Shown in pieces: positions 9,377 through 15,354 of a DNA stretch of 38,683 nt (positions within the stretch are counted from its first letter, which is position 1; every line of letters begins with the position of its first letter). A program made the position numbers and the translations under genes. Source of the DNA: Gemmatimonadota bacterium (GTDB lineage: Bacteria > Gemmatimonadota > Gemmatimonadetes > Gemmatimonadales > Gemmatimonadaceae); contig CANHJV010000014.1 of assembly GCA_947461225.1 (NCBI GenBank), forward strand, positions 1 through 38,683, in the 5' to 3' direction. The notes beneath the pieces were generated by a model that was not told where the DNA came from, searched no databases, and saw nothing but the letters and a program-made list of their open reading frames with translations.

Positions 9377-9633
9377 GAGGCGGGCGCGGGATAGGAATTT
9401 CAGTCGGGCAGGTTGACGATCCGTCGAGAATACGGAACGATCACCGACCTCGCCAGCGTGACAGAACGACCGTGGGAATTTTGTCCTCGGCTCGTCGTCG
9501 CCTCGAAGTTATCACGTTGGCGGCGACGTTCTCCCGACGGCAGCGAAACGAACCGAGAACAGTTTGCGTTCCTTACCAGACGATGCGATTTTTCGCACGT
9601 GGAGGGCTGCTCATACCTTGCATTTAGGGCACG
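9377..9633. other. Gene-free divergent spacer
   Basis: The 257 bases separate the divergent CDGSH-fusion and TMEM175-like genes, so promoters for both should lie here. I see no clear -35/-10 pair. A short open frame (9413-9682) has a composition and translation that do not look like protein and overlaps the membrane-protein start. The stretch is less GC-rich than its surroundings and may mark a junction between the backbone and the accessory block. Confidence 0.4.
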
Positions 9634-10272
9634 ATGGAAAAGATCTCAAAAGAACGACTTGGCGCGCTTTCGGATGGGGTGATTGCCATTGCCGCAACCT
9701 TGCTGGTCTTGGGCCTTTCCGTGCCGGACGGGGACCCGCTGTCGTCGGATGTGCTGTTCCATTGGCTGCGGATTTTTGCAGGATGGGCGATCAGCTTTAC
9801 GGTCATCGCGATCGTGTGGTTTGATAACCATTTCCTGCTCGCCCAGACGACCCATTTGAACCTGAGGCTGGCGCGTTACGCGTTGTTGCAATTGGCGATG
9901 GTGTCGCTGATTCCGTTCGCGGCCGATCTGGTAACGGAGTATCCGAAAAATATCAGCGCGTCACTCGCCTTCAATGGAATCATGCTGGCGAACGGTCTGT
10001 CTTCGGCCTTGATCTCACTGCATGTCGCCCGTGCGCCGGAACTGCATATCGGCGCCCATGTCGCGGCCGTGATGGAGAACCGTGCGCGATACAAGGCGGC
10101 GCTTTATATCATGATCGCGGTCATTGCCGCGCTTGGCGCGTGGACACAGCATCTGTTCATCGGTGTCGCGCTGTGGGTGCTGAGCCCGTTGGTATCGGAG
10201 CATATGCTGCATCGCTGGATCGACCGATTCGGATCGAAGACCAGTCACCACGCGGCTCCACCGGCCGCTTGA
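9634..10272 (+). CDS. TMEM175-like (DUF1211) integral membrane protein
   Basis: A 212-residue protein with several hydrophobic segments. The start region, KERLGALSDGVIAIAATLLVL, is the first helix of bacterial TMEM175 potassium-channel relatives, whose signature is R...FSDGvfaIa.T; here the Phe is a Leu (LSDG at 12-15). Further predicted helices follow near 43-62, 75-100, 110-128 and 150-185. If it acts like its relatives it conducts K+ across the inner membrane, which is family knowledge only. The start ATG has only a weak AGGG upstream. The gene ends inside a strong stem-loop and converges on the long minus-strand cluster. Confidence 0.75.
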   Translation: MEKISKERLGALSDGVIAIAATLLVLGLSVPDGDPLSSDVLFHWLRIFAGWAISFTVIAIVWFDNHFLLAQTTHLNLRLARYALLQLAMVSLIPFAADLVTEYPKNISASLAFNGIMLANGLSSALISLHVARAPELHIGAHVAAVMENRARYKAALYIMIAVIAALGAWTQHLFIGVALWVLSPLVSEHMLHRWIDRFGSKTSHHAAPPAA

Positions 10273-10288
10273 TGCGGCCGGTGGAGCC
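10254..10288. terminator. Perfect 15-bp stem-loop ending two convergent genes
   Basis: Arms at 10254-10268 (GGCTCCACCGGCCGC) and 10274-10288 are exact reverse complements around a TTGAT loop. The left arm lies in the last codons of the TMEM175-like gene, and the stem is followed on the + strand by GTTTG. The position, between the stops of convergent genes, fits a bidirectional terminator, although the T-run is short. Confidence 0.6.
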
Positions 10289-10300
10289 GTTTGACGGTCA

Positions 10301-11092
10301 TCAGGCCGGAACGGATTCGTCCAGCATCGCGACATAGGCGTCATTATCGGGCAGTTCGATGGCGGGCATGTCTGCGATACGCTTGATCATGTCGCACATC
10401 TTGTCCACGTTCTTGCGTTCGACCGGCCCGTGGCCGCTGACCAGCATCTTGGCACCGAGTTTCTTGATCTTCTCGGCACCCTCGGCCAAGGCTTCGGCTT
10501 TGACATGCTCGAACCAGATATGATTGGCGCGGTTCATGAAAAAGAATCCGTCCTCGAAGTCGGACGCCGACATTTCGTCGGTGTACTCCGGAATTTGGGC
10601 TCCGACCACGCCGAAGCAATCGGCGCCGTAATAGATCTCGGATTTCGGATCCCAGATCCCGGTCGTGGCTGACGAGTCGAACAGCGGAGGACGGATTGCC
10701 GCCACGGTACGGTCGCCGATGTCGAGCCGTCCGCCGTCATTCAGGATATGGATGCGGCGCGGATCGAAATCGAATTCTTCGTGCAGTTTTCCCAAGCCGA
10801 GGAAGTTGGTCACGAGTTTCGCGTTCGGGCAACGCTCCATGATCTGGACGATGGAACCGGAATGGTCGCGGTCTTCATGGCTCAGGAACAGCCAGCGCAC
10901 GTCTTTCGGTTCGACGATCGCGAACACTTCTTCCAGGAAGTAATCGCGATGCACGATCGCCAAGGTGTCCAGGATCATCGGTTCCTTGCCCATGAGGACC
11001 ATCGCGTTCACAGGCAACTTGCCGACGCCCGGAACCGGAAGGTCCGCGGGAATGACGTGAGCTTCGTGGGAAATCTTGTATGAGCGGGCCAT
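10301..11092 (-). CDS. ODP-type metallo-beta-lactamase-fold diiron protein (no flavodoxin domain)
   Basis: A 263-residue protein with the oxygen-binding diiron domain fold of flavodiiron proteins. The iron-site motif SHEDRDHSGS lies at 71-80. The flavodiiron consensus is HxExDHSGS, so D74 replaces the usual glutamate while H72, D76 and H77 remain. A later GADCFG aspartate and a VSGHGP histidine complete the set of ligands. The flavodoxin half of true flavodiiron reductases is missing, so an O2/NO-sensing or other hydrolytic or redox role is possible. The start ATG has an excellent GAAGGAGAGG site, and the frame open upstream to 11314 overlaps the neighbour and is rejected. It is the last gene of the minus-strand cluster but sits behind an intrinsic terminator. 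Confidence 0.82.
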   Translation of the reverse strand: MARSYKISHEAHVIPADLPVPGVGKLPVNAMVLMGKEPMILDTLAIVHRDYFLEEVFAIVEPKDVRWLFLSHEDRDHSGSIVQIMERCPNAKLVTNFLGLGKLHEEFDFDPRRIHILNDGGRLDIGDRTVAAIRPPLFDSSATTGIWDPKSEIYYGADCFGVVGAQIPEYTDEMSASDFEDGFFFMNRANHIWFEHVKAEALAEGAEKIKKLGAKMLVSGHGPVERKNVDKMCDMIKRIADMPAIELPDNDAYVAMLDESVPA

Positions 11093-11117
11093 CGCCTCTC
11101 CTTCAGCGTGGTTCAGT

Positions 11118-11150
11118 AAAAAACATCGGCTGGACAATGTGCCCAGCCGA
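11118..11150 (-). terminator. Intrinsic terminator within the cluster
   Basis: On the minus strand an 8-bp stem (TCGGCTGG / CCAGCCGA, 11126-11133 with 11143-11150) is followed at once by a run of six T (11123-11118). It lies 11 bases after the stop of the small barrel gene and about 26 bases before the ODP start codon, leaving no room for a separate promoter. It should therefore limit, not abolish, expression of the ODP gene. Confidence 0.7.
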
Positions 11151-11160
11151 CGGGAGCCAT

Positions 11161-11466
11161 TTATTCGTAGTGGTCCTTCAGCTCGTAACGGGTCATCCGG
11201 AAGGACGACATGTCGATCAGCGCCGTGAAGGCTTTGGTGCCTTCGTTGCCGACGAACTTGTCCATGGATGCCTGTGCATCTTCCATCGCGGCCCAATGCA
11301 GCACGACGACCCAATCGCCATCGGCCGATTTGCCGGTGTCGCGGTCAAGGAAGCCATGCAGCTTGCCAAGGAATTCGCGTTCCATCTTCATCGTTTCGGC
11401 GATGAACGCTTCGTCGGTGACGCCGGGCTGAAGCCGGATGTTCACGATCTCGATCGTTTTTGCCAT
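11161..11466 (-). CDS. Small dimeric alpha/beta-barrel protein (ABM-like)
   Basis: A 101-residue protein. The pattern of an opening strand IEIVNIRLQPGVT, helix DEAFIAETMKMEREFLGKL, strand GDWVVVLHWAAMEDAQASM and the closing helix fits the ferredoxin-like dimeric alpha/beta barrel used by antibiotic-biosynthesis monooxygenases, stress barrels and related proteins. No catalytic residue can be named, so function is open. The start ATG has a strong AAAGGAGAG site. It follows the epimerase by 27 bases in the same operon, and an intrinsic terminator stands just after it. Confidence 0.65.
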   Translation of the reverse strand: MAKTIEIVNIRLQPGVTDEAFIAETMKMEREFLGKLHGFLDRDTGKSADGDWVVVLHWAAMEDAQASMDKFVGNEGTKAFTALIDMSSFRMTRYELKDHYE

Positions 11467-11493
11467 GGTCCTCTCTCCTTTGTGAGTGGTCGA

Positions 11494-12399
11494 TTAACAG
11501 GTGCCTGCCGCGTGGACAGCGCCGCAGGAGTCGCATGTGCTCGTCTCGCCGAAATAGATTTCGGCATGTTTGGCGCGAAGAAACTTGAGTGACTCGCGCG
11601 CCAAGGCTTCGGGGCTTTCGGCATAGTCGCGCCAGATGCAAACCAGACCCGCGAGCCGTTCAATGCCCGGATTGAAGCTTTCGACGCCGATGGCGTAGTC
11701 GTAGCCGATGTCTTTCAAGGCCTGAAAGGTCGCATCCCATGGCACCATGTCACGCCCGGCAACGCCGCGCTGGCTGCCGCAGGCGTGGAAATAGCCCAGC
11801 CGCGAGCCGGTCATGCGGATCGCTTCGGCCATGTCGTCTTCTTCGCGGATCATGTGGAACGTGTCGAGATGGACTTTGCAATTCGGCAGCCCGACCTCGT
11901 CGATGAAGCGGCAGGCATCGGCTGCCGTGTTCAGGTAATGGCTTTCGAACCGGTTGAGCGTTTCGACGGCAATGGTCAGGCCGGTTCCGGCGGCGTATTC
12001 GCCGATTTCACGGTACGCCTCGACGCCCCAGTCCCATTCGTCCTGCGACCGGCGGCGACCCGTGAGGTAGCCCCACGCGCAGTAATTGGCTCCGCAATAG
12101 ACCTCGACTCCGGCTTCAACGCACAGGTCTACGACCCGCTTCGACAGGTCGATACCGCGACGGCGCACGCTGGCATCGGGGCTGATCGTATTCGCATCCT
12201 TGGGGAGTGCGAAATTGGCGTTCAACGACAAGCCCAGATCGCGGGCACGCTGACCGAGCATCTTGGCGGGAAAGGTTTCAGGATTGACCGGCGTGACTTC
12301 GAACACCGAAAAGCCCATCGCCTTCACGCTGTCGCACAGCGCCACGTCGCGTTCTTCGAAGCTGCCGGAAAAGAGCAGCGAGTTGACGGCAAACCGCAT
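11494..12399 (-). CDS. Sugar epimerase of the D-tagatose/D-psicose 3-epimerase type (TIM barrel)
   Basis: A 301-residue TIM barrel. The four metal and catalytic residues of ketose 3-epimerases are present: E146 (AVETLNRFE), D179 (VHLDTFHM), H205 (YFHACGSQRG) and E240 (GVESFNP). Their spacing (33, 26 and 35) equals that of E152/D185/H211/E246 in the Pseudomonas cichorii tagatose epimerase, and an Arg just after the His is also kept. It probably interconverts C3 epimers of a ketose or keto-cyclitol with a divalent metal. The C-terminus carries an extra Cys-rich tail (CDSCGAVHAAGTC) that is not part of the fold and may bind metal. The start has a good AAAGGGGA site; it lies 3 bases after the DUF296 gene. 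Confidence 0.85.
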   Translation of the reverse strand: MRFAVNSLLFSGSFEERDVALCDSVKAMGFSVFEVTPVNPETFPAKMLGQRARDLGLSLNANFALPKDANTISPDASVRRRGIDLSKRVVDLCVEAGVEVYCGANYCAWGYLTGRRRSQDEWDWGVEAYREIGEYAAGTGLTIAVETLNRFESHYLNTAADACRFIDEVGLPNCKVHLDTFHMIREEDDMAEAIRMTGSRLGYFHACGSQRGVAGRDMVPWDATFQALKDIGYDYAIGVESFNPGIERLAGLVCIWRDYAESPEALARESLKFLRAKHAEIYFGETSTCDSCGAVHAAGTC

Positions 12400-12402
12400 G
12401 GA

Positions 12403-12897
12403 TCAATCCCCTTTCTGGTTGGGCTGCAATAGAACCAGACCCGATGACAGGTCCAGCCCACGCTGCAAATGCACCGGGCTTTCTTCGATCACCAATTCCA
12501 TCGTCGGTCGCACGAAGCCGGCAATGAGATGCCCGCCGCGCGTCGTCGCGTCGCTCAGGCCGACGACGCAATGCACATGCAGATGCGGACCTGGCTTTGC
12601 GGCATCGCCGTCGCCGTCATCATCGTCGGAGTCATCGTCGCCGTCGCCCGCGATGTTGCCGAGCATCGACAACACCTCGGACTGGACCTCGACTTCGTTG
12701 CGGTGGAAATCCTTGGTCACGGGATCGAAATGACCAAGACAGCACCTGGAAAATGCCCCGAGGCCCGAGATCGTCGATCCCGACAGCTGTTGCGCGACCG
12801 CGAAGGCGGTGATCGCGGTCAGCGCCTCTTCGCCGGCATCGAGGACCAGGACGAATTTGCGCTGGCCGTTGTTGGTTTCGAGCAAGGTGTGACGCAC
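12403..12897 (-). CDS. DUF296/PPC-domain protein with an acidic insertion
   Basis: A 164-residue protein related to the PPC (plants and prokaryotes conserved)/DUF296 family. These form trimers and carry a metal-binding His set; here HLHVHC at 105-110 and GGH at 121-123 supply it. An unusual run of Asp and Gly (residues 84-98, bases 12604-12648), made of GAT/GAC/GGC codons, is inserted just before the His motif. The start is a GTG at 12897 without a convincing ribosome site, 2 bases after the IolE stop, so coupling to IolE translation is likely. Function is unknown, though the bacterial PPC fold need not imply DNA binding. Confidence 0.75.
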   Translation of the reverse strand: MRHTLLETNNGQRKFVLVLDAGEEALTAITAFAVAQQLSGSTISGLGAFSRCCLGHFDPVTKDFHRNEVEVQSEVLSMLGNIAGDGDDDSDDDDGDGDAAKPGPHLHVHCVVGLSDATTRGGHLIAGFVRPTMELVIEESPVHLQRGLDLSSGLVLLQPNQKGD

Positions 12898-12899
12898 GG

Positions 12900-13796
12900 T
12901 CAGATGCCTGCCGTCTTGCGGATGTATTCACGGGCCATGCGCGCGTATTCCAGCGGATTGGCCTTCAGTGCGTCCTGTTCTGCCTCGACCATCAGCCAGC
13001 CGGCGAAATCATTGTCGGCGAGCACCTTGAAGATCGGTGCAAAGTCGATCGCGCCGTCGCCTGGCACGGTGAAGACGCCTTCCATGACGCTTTCGATGAA
13101 CGTGCGGTTGGTCGCGTTGCAGCGCACCATCACGTCGTGACGGATGTCCTTGAGGTGGACGTGCTTGATGCGTGTGGCATAGGCGCGGGCGAGTTCGAGC
13201 GGATCGTCGCCCGCCCAGTACAGATGCCCGGTGTCCAACAGCAGGTGCACCACCTCGGCATCGGTTTCGGCCATCAGCCGGTCAACCTCGGGCCGGAACA
13301 TGACACCGGTGCCCATGTGGTGGTGGTAACACAGCTGCATGTCGTTGTCGGCGGCGATGCGGCCAAGTTCGTTCAGCCCTTCGGTCATCGCCTTCCATTG
13401 GTCGGCGTTGAAGTAGGGCTTGTTGGCGATGGTGGGCACGGGCTGCTGGTGCACGGCATGGCCCAGTTCCGCGACCACGACCGACTTGCCGCCCATCCGC
13501 TTGATGAACGCCATCGACTCGCGGAAGCTTTCCAGCGTCCGCTCGCGCATGTTGTTGACGGTGAAATAGGTGCTCGACCACGGTTCGGAAACCCGCAGGC
13601 CGCGCTGCGACAACTCGCGTTCGAGCACGTCGGGGTCGCGGGGGAATTTGTGGCCGACCGAGCACCCTTCATATCCGGCGAGCGCCATTTCCGAGACGCA
13701 TTGCCCGAACGAGATGTGATCACCCAGCGCGGGGTAATCGTCGTTGGTCCATCCGGTCGGCGTGATGCCGACGAACACCTTGCTGCGATCGAACAT
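12900..13796 (-). CDS. iolE: Myo-inosose-2 dehydratase (IolE)
   Basis: Dehydrates scyllo-inosose (2-keto-myo-inositol) to a trihydroxycyclohexanedione in inositol catabolism. The 298 residues match the family length. Signatures shared with Bacillus IolE are GITPTGWTNDDYP near the start, YHHHMGTG, VHLLLDTGHLYWAGDDP, IKHVHLKDIRHDVM, FTVPGDGAIDF, MVEAEQDALKANPLEYA. The metal-binding Glu/Asp/His/Glu set of this TIM barrel is intact. An ATG at 13802 overlaps the previous stop (ATGA) but its GGAG lies only 2 bases away, whereas the ATG at 13796 has GGAG 8 bases upstream and is chosen. None of the usual partners (iolB, iolC, iolD, iolG) is in the window, which leaves the source of its keto substrate to the GMC dehydrogenase next to it. 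Confidence 0.92.
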   Translation of the reverse strand: MFDRSKVFVGITPTGWTNDDYPALGDHISFGQCVSEMALAGYEGCSVGHKFPRDPDVLERELSQRGLRVSEPWSSTYFTVNNMRERTLESFRESMAFIKRMGGKSVVVAELGHAVHQQPVPTIANKPYFNADQWKAMTEGLNELGRIAADNDMQLCYHHHMGTGVMFRPEVDRLMAETDAEVVHLLLDTGHLYWAGDDPLELARAYATRIKHVHLKDIRHDVMVRCNATNRTFIESVMEGVFTVPGDGAIDFAPIFKVLADNDFAGWLMVEAEQDALKANPLEYARMAREYIRKTAGI

Positions 13797-13798
13797 GG

Positions 13799-14284
13799 TC
13801 ATAGCTCCTGACGCGGATCGGGGATACGGGGGGCGTGGGCCCACATGGCGTAGCCATGCGGCTTGACCCCGGCAGGGTTGGCACCGATCGACGGCCAAAG
13901 CAGTCCTTCGGTATAGGCGGCGGGGGTGGGCACGCAGTCGACATCGTCGATCGCGCCGCCATGGGCCGAATGCCAGTCGGTGGTCATCGCGTGCCAGACG
14001 CCGACGAACCAGAGTTTCAGCAGGCTGCGGGCCGCAGGCCCGAGCCGTGCGTCCGACAGGATGTGGTGGCGCAACTGCCGTGGCACGTCCGCGGCGTTTT
14101 CGGCTGCGGCCGAGCGGGCCGCCGCATGGGCGGCGAGCAGGGCGGCAAAGGCCGTCGTGCCCAGCCGTTCGGTTAACAGCGCGACATAGGTGTCGGTCAA
14201 CCCCGTGGACTGCAACCGGAACACGGAAGCTCCGGTCAGGTCCGACGAAAGATCGAGGAACGCGTCATGTTGCGTGCGGGTCAT
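13799..14284 (-). CDS. Sugar/polyol dehydrogenase small subunit (FAD-SLDH-like)
   Basis: A 161-residue protein resembling the small subunit of membrane-bound FAD sorbitol/fructose dehydrogenases. It opens FLDLSSDLTGASVFRLQSTG (family: LS..LTG...LD), has a helical middle and ends with AAYTEGLLWPS...KPHGYAMWAHAP (family: Y..ALMW.P.....P.G...WA..P). In that family the small subunit stabilises and helps export the GMC catalytic subunit. Here no Tat or Sec signal is visible. The ATG at 14284 has AAGGAG that overlaps the stop of the ferritin-like gene; a GTG at 14299 is rejected. The assignment is by overall pattern, so moderate. Confidence 0.6.
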   Translation of the reverse strand: MTRTQHDAFLDLSSDLTGASVFRLQSTGLTDTYVALLTERLGTTAFAALLAAHAAARSAAAENAADVPRQLRHHILSDARLGPAARSLLKLWFVGVWHAMTTDWHSAHGGAIDDVDCVPTPAAYTEGLLWPSIGANPAGVKPHGYAMWAHAPRIPDPRQEL

Positions 14285-14295
14285 GGCTCGCTCCT

Positions 14296-15354
14296 TCACG
14301 CCGGGGTGATTTCAAAGGTCGGTGCCGCGTTCAGTCCCGATCCGTCATCGAGCGGATGGCGCATGAGCTGCAGCATCGATTCCTTCAGGCGGAACATCTC
14401 GCCCACCGCCTGCATGAACAGGTCGGGGGCGCCGTCGAAGGCGCGGGTGAGCAGGCCGAGATAGGCCAGATAGTCGGCGTTGAACCGTTCGGAGGCCGCA
14501 CGCAGGGCGGTGCCCGGTGCCAGGTCGGCAACGCGCGCATCGGTCTTGATGGGGTGGACGGCCGACCAGTCTACCGGAACCTCGCCGCCTGTCGGATGGT
14601 CGGGCTTGTCGCCCGCGACGTAATACCGACCGAGCACCAATTGCTGGAACCGGTAGTAATGCGCGATTTCGCCGTCTTCGTCGAAGATATGGCCGGTCAC
14701 GCCCTCGCCCTGTTCTGCGATCAGGTCGAGCGCGGCCTTGGCGGACGCCAGATCGGTGACCTTCACGATGGCGCCGCCGCCGGAGTAATACTGTTCGGGC
14801 CCGATCTGCCGGGCCGGATCGCCACTGAACAGGGCGGCGCCCATTTCCGCGTGCAGATGGTCCAGGCCCGCTTCGATGGCCTTGTAGAACTCTCCGATGG
14901 AGAAGAAGTGTTCTTCGTCGTCACGGCCCGGGTGGCCTGCCGACAACAGATGCGGCTTGCGGCTGCGGCGGTTCAGGTTTCCGTGCACGGTGCCAAGCGA
15001 CGCCGGGCGTTCGATCTTGAGGAAAGATTCAATCGCTTCGGGCGAGAACTTTTGCAGGCTGACCGCAAAATCCTCTTCGCCATCAGGCAGATAGGCGGGA
15101 TAGCGCGGAACGAAGCCCGGCGTGGTGAGGTCGGGCTTGCCGCCGATGGCGTTGATCAGGTTGCCGACCAGTGTCAGGTGCAGCATCTCTTCCACCGCGA
15201 CGGCACGAAGGATGTGGAACCCTTCGCTGTTGGTGCCCGGCTTGATGGAGTACAGCGCGGTGAGATACAGCGGAATGGTCGCATGTTCGAGTTGCAGCGC
15301 CGCGTAGAGGTGGCGGTGCAGGCTGTCCATGTCGGTGATGCGAAAGAGGCTCAT
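14296..15354 (-). CDS. VioB-type ferritin-like protein
   Basis: A 352-residue protein with the same ferritin-like domain as the N-terminus of the protein at 7580-9376. The diiron-type ligands are E23-H24 (LEHATIPLYL), E55/E56 and H59 (VEEMLHLTL), followed by NAIGGKPDLTTP, YPAYLPDG, KFSPEAIESFLKIERPA and an IAHYYRFQQLVLGRYY stretch. No iron-sulfur tail is present. In violacein-type pathways VioB forms an imine dimer, but those partners are missing; next to a GMC dehydrogenase it more likely acts as an electron-transfer or peroxide-handling partner (inference). The start ATG overlaps the GMC stop (ATGA), so the two are translationally coupled. Confidence 0.85.
   Translation of the reverse strand: MSLFRITDMDSLHRHLYAALQLEHATIPLYLTALYSIKPGTNSEGFHILRAVAVEEMLHLTLVGNLINAIGGKPDLTTPGFVPRYPAYLPDGEEDFAVSLQKFSPEAIESFLKIERPASLGTVHGNLNRRSRKPHLLSAGHPGRDDEEHFFSIGEFYKAIEAGLDHLHAEMGAALFSGDPARQIGPEQYYSGGGAIVKVTDLASAKAALDLIAEQGEGVTGHIFDEDGEIAHYYRFQQLVLGRYYVAGDKPDHPTGGEVPVDWSAVHPIKTDARVADLAPGTALRAASERFNADYLAYLGLLTRAFDGAPDLFMQAVGEMFRLKESMLQLMRHPLDDGSGLNAAPTFEITPA

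Noticed and set aside
9413-9682. An 89-residue frame in the divergent spacer
   Set aside because: No ribosome site, no recognisable pattern, and it overlaps the start of the membrane protein.
14296-15354. Violacein or indolocarbazole biosynthesis
   Set aside because: Only the VioB-type fold is present; no VioA, VioC, VioD, VioE or related partner is in the window.
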